DNA of 49,797 nt from an uncultured Bacteroidota bacterium. GTDB taxonomy: Bacteria > Bacteroidota > Bacteroidia > B-17B0 > Aurantibacillaceae. Shown in pieces: positions 42,452 through 49,797 of this stretch. The DNA lies in the NCBI GenBank assembly GCA_903834765.1, contig CAILKE010000014.1:1-49797 (forward strand). Reading direction: 5' to 3'. The notes beneath the pieces are model-generated. The model worked only from the letters and a program-made list of their open reading frames with translations, ran no database searches and was not told where the DNA came from. The position numbers and the translations under genes were made by a program. Position 1 is the stretch's first letter; each line of letters starts with the position of its first letter.

Positions 42452-42880
42452 ATGAAAAACACATTAGAATATTTAAGTCAATTTAAGGATAAGGGTGGAA
42501 TTTATATAGTTCGCCCAAAAAGCATAAAAATTTTAGAGGATATTTGCCTAAAATTAAATTTTGATTTTGTAAGTGAGGTCGCTTATATCGGTAAAGCGGA
42601 AAAAACAAAAACTAGCGATTTATTTAACAGGGGAAAGCAAGAAATGGGATGGTCAAATTTTGAGGGTGCAACTTTCGTAAGGAAAATAGGAAGGTTTCTT
42701 GATTTTGATATTAAAGATAAAAAAAATAAAAATTTGCAAGAACAAACTAGAGAATTCATTTGTAATAATTTCACAATTGAATGTATAGAGTTTACTGAAA
42801 ACATTCAAGATATTGAAACAAAATATATTCATGAATTTAGTCCTTGTTTTAATGTAAAAAAATTGAAAATAAAAAAATAA
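42452..42880 (+). CDS. GIY-YIG nuclease-like protein (Eco29kI-like)
   Basis: 142 residues. GIYIV (16-20) and YIG (45-47, VAYIGKAEK) give the domain name; the catalytic Arg is R60 in LFNRGKQEMGW; FVRKIGRFL resembles the Eco29kI-type restriction enzymes; the metal-binding Glu is E122 (IETKYIHEFSPCFN), followed by H127 and N134. All key residues are present, so activity is plausible. No methyltransferase is next to it, so a normal restriction-modification pair is not seen. Separate from the small nuclease at 15316. Confidence 0.72.
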   Translation: MKNTLEYLSQFKDKGGIYIVRPKSIKILEDICLKLNFDFVSEVAYIGKAEKTKTSDLFNRGKQEMGWSNFEGATFVRKIGRFLDFDIKDKKNKNLQEQTREFICNNFTIECIEFTENIQDIETKYIHEFSPCFNVKKLKIKK

Positions 42881-43022
42881 AACGTCAGTGTATAATAAAA
42901 GAATTTCCAAACAATACAAAAACACTATGTCATCATTCCTGAAAATAATTAACGTATTATGCTTCATTAAAAAAAAGTTGGGCAGTAGACAATCGTATTG
43001 AAATTATTTTTTTTGAAGCTTA

Positions 43023-43541
43023 ATGAATAACATGCAAAAGAAATATTATAGTGAAGAAAGTCCATTTGTTTCGGGAGAAATAAATAAATGGGATTTTTTA
43101 GTTGATTCTTTAGATATTAATGATACCTACATTGAAGTTGTAGAAGAACTTCTTCATAATACCGATGCCGAAGACAGAATGAAAATTAATGGGTTGCTCA
43201 ATAAACCAGTAAATTATTTTAAATGCCAACAACCAACAGAGCGAAGCGTTTCTTTAAGTCCTTTTTTAACAAAAAACACTTATAACTCGGTTTGCTTTAA
43301 ATATAAACTCACCGGTGAAATTATTGATGAGCTAAAATCAACCTGGAAAGAAGAACTAAAAGAAACATCCATAATTACTCCGTTTATTGTATACTATAAA
43401 AAAATACCACTATTATGGGTTAATTTTTATGGTACGGTTGCACTTCTTGGAAATAATGAATTTAACTTTTGGAAACAAACTGGTTTTGATTTTAAAGAAT
43501 GTGTTTTGGAGTTAAATGATATCAGTTATGGAATACTCTAA
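43023..43541 (+). CDS. Orphan protein
   Basis: 172 residues, acidic N-terminal half with helices (YIEVVEELLHNTDAEDRMKI), then a beta-rich half (ITPFIVYYKKIPLLWVNFYG). No signal, membrane segment or known motif. The spacer before it holds an A-run/T-run inverted repeat around GCTTCA/TGAAGC. Single gene; function unknown, though the acidic composition would suit an immunity or inhibitor protein. Confidence 0.6.
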   Translation: MNNMQKKYYSEESPFVSGEINKWDFLVDSLDINDTYIEVVEELLHNTDAEDRMKINGLLNKPVNYFKCQQPTERSVSLSPFLTKNTYNSVCFKYKLTGEIIDELKSTWKEELKETSIITPFIVYYKKIPLLWVNFYGTVALLGNNEFNFWKQTGFDFKECVLELNDISYGIL

Positions 43542-43585
43542 AAAATAATAGCCTTGATAATCAACAATTTAAATTTAAATTAAAT

Positions 43586-43623
43586 AAATAATTAGTATTA
43601 ACTTATTTCCTGTTATATATTCA
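43586..43623 (+). promoter_or_regulatory. Duplicated two-part upstream block, copy 2
   Basis: AATAATTAGTATT (43586-43598), 14 bases, TATATATTCAA (43613-43623), same as at 41607-41644. It lies 124 bases before the ATG of the 486-residue gene and could be its promoter. Confidence 0.45.
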
Positions 43624-43747
43624 ATTAAATCACCAACAAAAAAACGATTTTAATTATCACTTAATGGCATTATAAACAAATTTTAAAAGTTACCTATTCA
43701 AATTCTTCCGATACACGGGAGCATTTATAACTTTTAAAACAGATGCC

Positions 43748-45208
43748 ATGAACACACAAAACTTTAACGAATTAACTCAAACACTTCAATCTTTAATTAT
43801 TGCAAGTGAAAATGAAGGAATGTATAAATTGGATGTTAAATTTCATCCTGATGGGGAAACTATTTCTGGAAGTCAGTGTAAAACTATTTCCAAAATAGAA
43901 AGGTATAATCTAAAAACAAGTGGGTATTTTAATGTTGTATTTCACAATCAGTTGAATGGATCAAATTTTACTATGGGTCATGTATTTAGACTAAATTTTG
44001 AGGTATTAAAAAATAAAATTGATATAGCTCGTAGCTTTGGGTATTTTCCTTTTGATGAATTAGATACTATTGAAGTAAAAAATAGTATTGCGAAACAAAT
44101 TGAGATAAATTATAATGAGTTCAAAATTAATTTGGCTTGTTATAATGGCAAATTTGATAATTATGAAGGTATAGCTAAATTTATTATTAAGTATAATGCT
44201 GAAATTATGTTAAGGGTAAATCCTCGTTTTGAATTTGGATTGTATTTACCTGAAGAAAAAAATAGACATACGTATAGTTTAAATTATAAATTAGAATGGT
44301 ATGAAGACTATTGTATAAAAAGTGGATTAAATTCTGTGAATGATTATTTATTAGGTGAGTTAAAAAAAAGATATGATTTAGAAAACGATTGGCATTATGG
44401 TGTAAATGACATAAGTGAAATGGCATTTAACACAAAAATAGATGTATTTGAAAAAGCAATGCTTAATCTATTTTTTAATTCGGATATGTTAGTTAAAAGT
44501 TATAGAAAATTTGGAAGAGAAGAACTTTTTTTTCATAAAGAGTTAGCTGATGCCTATAATTTTGAATCTCAAATTCAAAGAAGTTTTTGGTTTAATGAAG
44601 TAAATCCAGCTTTATTTAATAATAAAGGGTATAAACATATACCGAATGAAATTGAAAAATGTATTAAAGATGTATTTAAGTTTAGTGAAAAGACTAAAGT
44701 AAATTATTTATTGTTAATAGAATTATGTGTGAATTTAAAATTTTTAAAAGATGAGGAAAGTATATTGTCATTTTTATATAGTTTATTGTATAATTTAAGT
44801 TATATCAATAAGGTAGATGTAAATTTTGAAAGTAAATTAAAAGTATTGAGTCAAAAATTAAATGATATGAGAAAAACTTATGATTCAATAAAATTTATTG
44901 TTCCAGAAAATGATACTGTAAAATTGGATAAGGAGTTTGGTCAAAAAATGGATGATTTTTTAGTTGAAATAGGTGTATGGAGAAAACCTGAAGATGATGA
45001 TAAAGATTTAGGTGATAGAGAATGGGATATTGAAATGAGACAAATTTTATGGAGAGCAAGGTATGTAAATTTAGAAGATGAATTTAATCAGCTTTATCAA
45101 TGTATCTGGTCAGTATGGACTAATAATTTAAGAGGAGGTGGAAGAGATATGAAATTGATTTTTAAAAATTTAAATAAGTGGAAAAAAATAATACCTCCTG
45201 CTTTATAA
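43748..45208 (+). CDS. 486-residue orphan protein
   Basis: A large cytosolic protein with no signal or membrane segment and no motif I recognise. An N-terminal beta-rich part (YKLDVKFHPDGETISGSQCK, YFNVVFHNQLNGSNFTMG) is followed by a helical centre (LFFHKELADAYNFESQIQRS) and an acidic C-terminal region (WRKPEDDDKDLGDREWDIEM) rich in Trp. The largest unknown in the accessory part, just upstream of the ADP-ribosylglycohydrolase gene (54 bases), same strand, so the two may be cotranscribed. Confidence 0.65.
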   Translation: MNTQNFNELTQTLQSLIIASENEGMYKLDVKFHPDGETISGSQCKTISKIERYNLKTSGYFNVVFHNQLNGSNFTMGHVFRLNFEVLKNKIDIARSFGYFPFDELDTIEVKNSIAKQIEINYNEFKINLACYNGKFDNYEGIAKFIIKYNAEIMLRVNPRFEFGLYLPEEKNRHTYSLNYKLEWYEDYCIKSGLNSVNDYLLGELKKRYDLENDWHYGVNDISEMAFNTKIDVFEKAMLNLFFNSDMLVKSYRKFGREELFFHKELADAYNFESQIQRSFWFNEVNPALFNNKGYKHIPNEIEKCIKDVFKFSEKTKVNYLLLIELCVNLKFLKDEESILSFLYSLLYNLSYINKVDVNFESKLKVLSQKLNDMRKTYDSIKFIVPENDTVKLDKEFGQKMDDFLVEIGVWRKPEDDDKDLGDREWDIEMRQILWRARYVNLEDEFNQLYQCIWSVWTNNLRGGGRDMKLIFKNLNKWKKIIPPAL

Positions 45209-45262
45209 ATAGTAAAGCCGTTAATAGAAAATTAAAAAGTAATAATTAAAAAATTATAAAAG

Positions 45263-46195
45263 ATGAATAAAAATAAATGTATAGATATATTATTAGGTGT
45301 TGCCATTGGTGATGCTTTGGGCGTTCCAGTAGAGTTTAAAAATAGGGAGTATTTGAAAGAAAATCCTGTTATCGATATGATTGGTTTTGGAACACATAAT
45401 CAACCAGCAGGAACTTGGTCGGATGACAGCTCTTTAACGTTTTGCTTAGCAGAATCATTGATAGATGGTTATACTATTGAAAAGAGTGCGAACAATCTAT
45501 TAAAATGGTATTCAGAAAATTATTGGACGGCTGATGGCGAAGTATTTGATATTGGAAACACAACCTTAAAAGTAATTATTATACTAAAGTGCGGTGTTAG
45601 TGCAAGTGAAAGCGGATTAACAACTGAACAATCGAATGGTAATGGTTCTTTAATGCGCATGTCTCCATTAATTATATATCTAAAAGATAAACCCATTGAA
45701 ACAAGATATAATTTAATTAAAGAAGAATCATCTATTACTCATGCGCACATGGTTTCTGTGATAGCTTGCTTCTACTTTGTTGAATTTGGAATCGGTTTAT
45801 TAAAAGGTAAAGAAAAATTTGAAGTTTATAAAGAACTACAAAAAACAATGCCAGATTTTTTAAGAACACAGTCTATAAGTGAAAAAGAAATAAAGTACTT
45901 TGAAAGATTACTAGTTAGTAATATTAATGAAGATGAGGAAGATATTATTTTCTCAACAGGATACGTTATTCATACCTTAACTGCATCTATTTGGTGCATT
46001 TTAACTACAAATAATTTTGAAGAAGCTGTTTTAAAAGCGGTTAATTTAGGGCAAGATACAGACACAACAGCCAGTATAGTTGGGGCGCTTGCTGCACTAA
46101 TTTATGGCCAATCTCAAATGCCTGAAAAATGGATCAACACCATTAAACGAAAAGATGATATTATGGATTTAGGTGATCGATTATTTAATTCGTAA
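45263..46195 (+). CDS. ADP-ribosylglycohydrolase family protein
   Basis: 310 residues of the ARH/DraG type, which removes ADP-ribose from modified proteins or nucleic acids using two Mg2+ ions. Metal motifs are complete: GVAIGDALGVPVEF, TWSDDSSLTF (Asp54, Asp55) and LGQDTDTTASIVGAL (Asp265, Asp267), plus NGNGSLMRMSPL in the middle. In accessory DNA such enzymes can serve as antidotes to ADP-ribosyltransferase toxins. No such toxin was found in the window. Confidence 0.9.
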   Translation: MNKNKCIDILLGVAIGDALGVPVEFKNREYLKENPVIDMIGFGTHNQPAGTWSDDSSLTFCLAESLIDGYTIEKSANNLLKWYSENYWTADGEVFDIGNTTLKVIIILKCGVSASESGLTTEQSNGNGSLMRMSPLIIYLKDKPIETRYNLIKEESSITHAHMVSVIACFYFVEFGIGLLKGKEKFEVYKELQKTMPDFLRTQSISEKEIKYFERLLVSNINEDEEDIIFSTGYVIHTLTASIWCILTTNNFEEAVLKAVNLGQDTDTTASIVGALAALIYGQSQMPEKWINTIKRKDDIMDLGDRLFNS

Positions 46196-46329
46196 AATAA
46201 ATAAAGCAAAATATTTGCATTTATCAAAATATTAATATATAGTTGTATAGGACCCTTTCCTGAAATAAAATATTCGATACCTATTTTGAGAAATTTTAGA
46301 GTTTAATCACTATAAACAAAGCTAAACAG

Positions 46330-46398
46330 ATGGAAATCTTATAAAATTATTTAAGTTGCAATATACTGTAACTTTTTATTTAAATTTAATTATAAGTT
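46330..46398 (+). repeat. Upstream block of paralogue pair, copy 1
   Basis: ATGGAAATCTTATAAAAT (46330-46347) and TTTAATTATAAGTT (46385-46398), repeated at 47147-47214. Precedes the 228-residue gene. Confidence 0.6.
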
Positions 46399-46419
46399 TA
46401 ATTTTAAATAATTGTAATT

Positions 46420-47106
46420 ATGAAAACTCAACTCCCAAAACATTTTCAACTTAATAATTGCATTAAATATTACACGATTAGTCATAATGGCAGAGATGTG
46501 TTTTATTTTAATAAAGAGTCTTTTTTTAGTGGATTTCCGCACCAAATGAATGTAAAAACTGAAGTCTTTAATGACCAATTACTAGAATACTGTGAGTCAA
46601 AAATGAATAGAGGTTTTATGACTGATGAGCAAATGGAATTTTATATTGTGAAATATTTTAATCGTTTATTAACACATAAGGAAAAGTTTAATTTATTTAA
46701 AATAGACGATTACCTATTAGATAAAAATGGAAAGTTAAGCTACAATACATTTAATTACGACCGCCGGCTTAGAAAAAGAATTTTTAAGCATGCAGCAAAC
46801 TATTTTCATTTAGATACGCCATACTCTGAAAACAAAAATTGGTACATTTTCAATTGTATTAAAAAAGAGTCTATTAATTTTGAAAAAGATAAAGACATAG
46901 CTGAATTTAGCCGTGCCGAATTTGAAAAAGAATTGAATAATGATCAATTAAGATTAGAATATGTAGAACATTATGATGCTGAAAATAAATTCCATTTTGA
47001 ATTTATTTCAGATGATGAAGAAAATTTCAACTTTGTGAAAATTGTTTTGTATTTGGTTCAAAATGGAAAAATGAAACTATTTTTCTTAAAGGATAATTAT
47101 AATTAG
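46420..47106 (+). CDS. Orphan protein, tandem paralogue 1
   Basis: 228 residues, cytosolic, rich in Phe, Tyr, Lys and Asn. It shares roughly 58% identity by eye with the next gene. Conserved parts are NGRDVFYFNKES, YCESKMN, EFYIVKYFNRLL, YLLDKNGKLS, LDTPYSEN and VKIVLYL...FFLKDN. No motif known to me; several invariant Asp/Lys/Tyr residues could form a site. Preceded by its own upstream block and followed by a broken short frame. Confidence 0.7.
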   Translation: MKTQLPKHFQLNNCIKYYTISHNGRDVFYFNKESFFSGFPHQMNVKTEVFNDQLLEYCESKMNRGFMTDEQMEFYIVKYFNRLLTHKEKFNLFKIDDYLLDKNGKLSYNTFNYDRRLRKRIFKHAANYFHLDTPYSENKNWYIFNCIKKESINFEKDKDIAEFSRAEFEKELNNDQLRLEYVEHYDAENKFHFEFISDDEENFNFVKIVLYLVQNGKMKLFFLKDNYN

Positions 47107-47110
47107 CAAC

Positions 47111-47143
47111 ATGGGCCCAATAGAAAAAACATTTTTATATTAA
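47111..47143 (+). pseudogene. Remnant of the small gene at 48652
   Basis: ATG-GGC-CCA-ATA-GAA-AAA then a stop after 10 codons. The opening matches the start of the gene at 48652 (MGTIEK) in base sequence, ATGGGC..AATAGAAAAAA, with two differences. It looks like the left-over 5' end of a second copy after duplication and deletion. Confidence 0.4.
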
Positions 47144-47146
47144 AAT

Positions 47147-47214
47147 ATGGAAATCTTATAAAATAGTATTAGATACAATTTTGTGACTTTTTAAGGTGAA
47201 TTTAATTATAAGTT
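47147..47214 (+). repeat. Upstream block of paralogue pair, copy 2
   Basis: Same two boxes as 46330-46398 at nearly the same distance from the start codon (70 against 73 bases from the first box). Confidence 0.6.
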
Positions 47215-47233
47215 AAACTTTAAACCTAATATT

Positions 47234-47911
47234 ATGAAAACTCAACTAGTAAAAAACTATCTATTAAATAATTGTGGAAAGTATTACACAATCAGTAAAC
47301 AAGGAAGAGATGTGTTTTATTTTAATAAAGAAAGTAATTTTCAGGGTTTTCCGAATCAATTGAATGTAAATACAGAAGATTTTGATGATGCTTTTTTAAA
47401 ATACTGTGAAGAGAAAATGAACAATTGGTATATAACGGATGAGCAATTAGAGTTTTACATCATTAAATATTTTAACCGTTTATTGAATTATAAAAATAAA
47501 TTTGATCGCTATAAGATTGATGAATATCTGTTGGATAAAAATGGAAAACTAAGTTTTCTTACTTTAAAATACGATAAAAGACACAGAAAAAATATTGGGC
47601 GAAACGTTTCAAATTATTTTAAATTGGATACTCCCTATTCTGAAAATTGTGATTGGTATCTTTTTAATATGATTGTAAAAAGTACGACTGAATCTGAAAC
47701 GTATAAAGATGTAGAAGAGTTGAGCAGAGCTGATTTTGAAAAAGAATTAAGTAGTGATGCTCTGAAATTGGAGTATGTTGAACTTTATGGTGATCAAAAT
47801 AAATTCTATTTTGAACTAATAGACGATTCTGAAGATTTTGAGTACGTGAAAATTGTTTTGTATCTTATAGAGAATGATAAAGTTAAATTCTTTTTCTTAA
47901 AGGATAATTAG
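47234..47911 (+). CDS. Orphan protein, tandem paralogue 2
   Basis: 225 residues, second copy of the gene at 46420. The first five codons are the same and the domain order unchanged; the ends VKIVLYLIENDKVKFFFLKD align. Differences are spread evenly, so both copies appear to have been under selection for some time. Function unknown. The next gene, a RecA-like ATPase, starts 33 bases on and may be in the same transcript. Confidence 0.7.
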   Translation: MKTQLVKNYLLNNCGKYYTISKQGRDVFYFNKESNFQGFPNQLNVNTEDFDDAFLKYCEEKMNNWYITDEQLEFYIIKYFNRLLNYKNKFDRYKIDEYLLDKNGKLSFLTLKYDKRHRKNIGRNVSNYFKLDTPYSENCDWYLFNMIVKSTTESETYKDVEELSRADFEKELSSDALKLEYVELYGDQNKFYFELIDDSEDFEYVKIVLYLIENDKVKFFFLKDN

Positions 47912-47943
47912 ATTTAGAAATAGTATAAATTATATAATTAATT

Positions 47944-48600
47944 ATGAATAAAGAAGAAATTTCAACTGGTTATAATAACCTTGATACAGCTTGGGGATAT
48001 ATAGAGAAAAGCCAACTTATATTAGTAGCAGCAAGGCCGGGCATGGGTAAAACTACATTTTTAGCAAACATTGGTAAGCGAATAGCTAACAATCATACTG
48101 TGCTTTTAATTAGCTTGGAACAATCAAAAATCAATTTGATTAAAAGATATGGCGAATTAAATTTTACTATAAATGACTCACCTGAATTCAATATTGAAAA
48201 GCTTAAGGATGCAATTATAGAATCAAACTGTGAAATAATTTTGATTGATTATATTCAATTGATCGATGGAGATAGAAATAGCATCATTAATTCTTTAAAG
48301 GCTTTGGCTTTAGAATTAAAAGTGTGTATCATTACAACAGGTCAGTTAAGTCGCGAATTGGAATACAGAGCTATTGATCAAAGGCGCCCAGTGATAGCTG
48401 ATTTAAATAATTCTGTATTATTTAATAGTGATCTGATAAATGATTTTGATAAAATTATTTTTTTGTATTCAGATTCCTATTATTCTGCCTATACTTTTAA
48501 AAATAATATTTTGGAAGTAATTTCTTTGAATAAGAATGATACAGAATGGAAAACGACAGAATTAAGAATTAGTGATACAAAAACTGATTTATCTGAATAA
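47944..48600 (+). CDS. Stand-alone DnaB-C-like RecA-fold ATPase
   Basis: 218 residues that match only the C-terminal motor domain of DnaB helicase. Opening STGYNNLDTAWGYIEKSQ, Walker A RPGMGKTT (31-38), Walker B EIILIDYIQLI (97-107), and the DnaB H4-like segment LSRELEYRAIDQRRP with VIADL. The N-terminal helicase-loading domain is absent. Such orphans occur in phages and mobile DNA. It may move on DNA or act as a regulatory ATPase. Confidence 0.85.
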   Translation: MNKEEISTGYNNLDTAWGYIEKSQLILVAARPGMGKTTFLANIGKRIANNHTVLLISLEQSKINLIKRYGELNFTINDSPEFNIEKLKDAIIESNCEIILIDYIQLIDGDRNSIINSLKALALELKVCIITTGQLSRELEYRAIDQRRPVIADLNNSVLFNSDLINDFDKIIFLYSDSYYSAYTFKNNILEVISLNKNDTEWKTTELRISDTKTDLSE

Positions 48601-48651
48601 GGTTCAAAACTATTTTTATAGTCTTATTTTATTTATTTGAAACGAATCAAA

Positions 48652-48828
48652 ATGGGCACAATAGAAAAAAAACTTTTTGAAATAGAAAGTAAAAGAATAG
48701 TAAAACATACTTCTGAAGAGAAAATATCACCACGCGTTCAATTATTTTTGGATGAATGTAAAAGAATAATTAAAATTCTTAAGGATGATAACTTATTAGA
48801 AGAAGAAAGAGCTAAATATTTATATTAG
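48652..48828 (+). CDS. Small charged protein
   Basis: 58 residues from the ATG (MGTIEKKLFEIESKRIVKHT); an in-frame TTG at 48637 would add five. Rich in Glu and Lys, probably helical, ending EEERAKYLY. A copy of its first codons lies at 47111. No family known. The ATG is preferred because the remnant also begins there. Confidence 0.45.
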   Translation: MGTIEKKLFEIESKRIVKHTSEEKISPRVQLFLDECKRIIKILKDDNLLEEERAKYLY

Positions 48829-48909
48829 AAATTCCTTTATTCTCAACCTTAAAGAATTTAAATGTTTACATTATGGATTAACAATTAACTATGATAAAAA
48901 TTAATCGTA

Positions 48910-49518
48910 TTGAAAAACTCACTTAAAATTAGATTTTTTGGTAATGGTTTAATTTATCACTCCGCCACATTTAGTATAGATTGGTGGGAACATATGCTTC
49001 AAAAAAATCGCATAAAACAAGAGGTGTTTCTTGATAATTTATTTATTGATGACTTGTTTTTAGAAAAAACTATTATTCATCCAAATACTGGATTATCTTG
49101 TTGTAATTACAAGGATTTGTTGGGGAAGCATATTTTTAAAGGAGCTTCAGTTAAAGAGCATGGATTTATGGAAATTAAACAAAACAACAAAAATGTATTT
49201 AAAGGAAATATTCAAACTATTTGTTTAGATAATTTATTATTTCCATTATTTAATAGTGAAACTAAGCCATTATTAATTTCAGGAGAAGAAGGAATAACTA
49301 TTACTACTGGTGTTTTTATGAAAGGTTTGGTTGGCTCTTATAATTTATCAATTGAGGAGTTTATTAACGATAAATTACAATTTCATTTATTAGAGTTAGA
49401 CAATTTTAAAACAACAGGAACATTTATGGATTTTATCTCTTATGAAGGATTCATAATGAAGCCTCAGCCTATAGATTATGTCATAACCTCTCAAAGGTAT
49501 TGGTGTGAAATGGTTTGA
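48910..49518 (+). CDS. Orphan protein
   Basis: 202 residues if the TTG at 48910 is used (KNSLKIRFFGNGLIYHS). It alternates strands and turns throughout (TIIHPNTGLSCCNYKDLLG, GEEGITITTGVFMKGLVGS) and includes a CC pair. No signal or membrane segment; no family recognised. Separated from neighbours by AT-rich spacers of 80 and 129 bases. Confidence 0.55.
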   Translation: MKNSLKIRFFGNGLIYHSATFSIDWWEHMLQKNRIKQEVFLDNLFIDDLFLEKTIIHPNTGLSCCNYKDLLGKHIFKGASVKEHGFMEIKQNNKNVFKGNIQTICLDNLLFPLFNSETKPLLISGEEGITITTGVFMKGLVGSYNLSIEEFINDKLQFHLLELDNFKTTGTFMDFISYEGFIMKPQPIDYVITSQRYWCEMV

Positions 49519-49647
49519 AATTGAAGATATATGTAAACTTATTTTATAACTTAAAAATAACTTTGATAATAGCTTTTTTTAATTTATATTTAAAGTGTTC
49601 CTCCTAAAACAAACAAACAACAAAATCTTTGTTAAGAAGCTAAAAGT

Positions 49648-49797
49648 ATGTTTAAAATAAAAGATCATTATATCCTACTTGGAAGCACGGTTGATGTAAG
49701 TTGGGAGTTAGATCCAAACTTAAGATTTTTATTTTTGTGGTACCCTGTTAGTTGGTTGCCTTGGAAAAATTATAAATCAATTGATTCTATGGGTGAA
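49648..49797 (+). CDS. 5' part of a hypothetical gene
   Basis: Open from the ATG at 49648 to the window edge, 50 codons (MFKIKDHYILLGSTVDVSWE...). The stretch FLFLWYPVSWLPW is hydrophobic and Trp-rich. Not identifiable from this part. Confidence 0.45.
   Translation, partial: MFKIKDHYILLGSTVDVSWELDPNLRFLFLWYPVSWLPWKNYKSIDSMGE

Noticed and set aside
36024-49797. attR-like copy of the tRNA-Phe 3' end, or an integrase/transposase gene
   Set aside because: None found by reading; the right border must be outside the window if the region is an integrated element.
1-49797. CRISPR array
   Set aside because: No regularly spaced repeat with unique spacers was seen.
41928-49797. ADP-ribosyltransferase toxin as partner of the glycohydrolase
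   Set aside because: No R-S-E or H-Y-E type motif set recognised in any gene of the window.

Overview
The window looks like an AT-rich Bacteroidota chromosome. Lineage markers are several promoters of the form TTG/TTTG-N17-19-TAnnTTTG, a near absence of Shine-Dalgarno sites, S46 and S9 dipeptidyl peptidases, a menaquinone methyltransferase, an LptC/CoaX neighbourhood, a truncated GxxExxY gene and a DUF6943-like gene. I do not assign an order or genus.

Bases 1 to about 35,940 are mostly ordinary core genome: HU and a TPR protein; polyprenyl synthase; RlmN; an amidohydrolase; a secreted EEP-fold phosphatase/nuclease; aminopeptidase P; an ECF sigma factor with a membrane-anchored trypsin-like protease; M1, S9, M20 and S46 peptidases; UbiE/MenG; a heptose kinase; an aminotransferase; a PpiD-type chaperone; LptC; an outer-membrane barrel; and CoaX. 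Inside this core is a bounded minus-strand operon (1375-3969) that I read as a copper-handling unit: a Cys-rich small protein, a 37-residue membrane peptide, a Met-rich outer-membrane barrel and an MbnP-like lipoprotein, with a good promoter and a terminator. Small repeat elements sit between core genes. One is a GIY-YIG nuclease gene held between 31-bp inverted repeats (15278-15653). The others are three copies of a CTCTGTGTT-type repeat, one still carrying the 3' end of a GxxExxY gene.

A tRNA-Phe(GAA) at 35951-36023 marks a sharp change to accessory DNA. Next comes a compact four-gene cassette (36406-38022) of one 249-residue protein and three small proteins, two of them membrane proteins with a holin-like look. 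Then come a DUF6943-like gene and a roughly 650-bp GC-richer stretch (about 38881-39540) with no credible gene but many long complementary helices and a possible pseudoknot, which I propose is a large structured RNA. A type IV toxin-antitoxin pair (AbiEi/AbiEii) follows.

From 41255 to the end the DNA is very AT-rich and holds mostly orphan genes, largely single genes separated by AT-rich spacers. They include an Eco29kI-like GIY-YIG nuclease, an ADP-ribosylglycohydrolase, a tandem pair of paralogues duplicated together with their upstream DNA, and a free-standing DnaB-C-like ATPase. This looks like a defence or immunity gene array next to a tRNA. No integrase, transposase or CRISPR array was seen. 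The three best candidates for undescribed biology are the structured RNA region, the four-gene cassette beside the tRNA, and the orphan array around the ADP-ribosylglycohydrolase.
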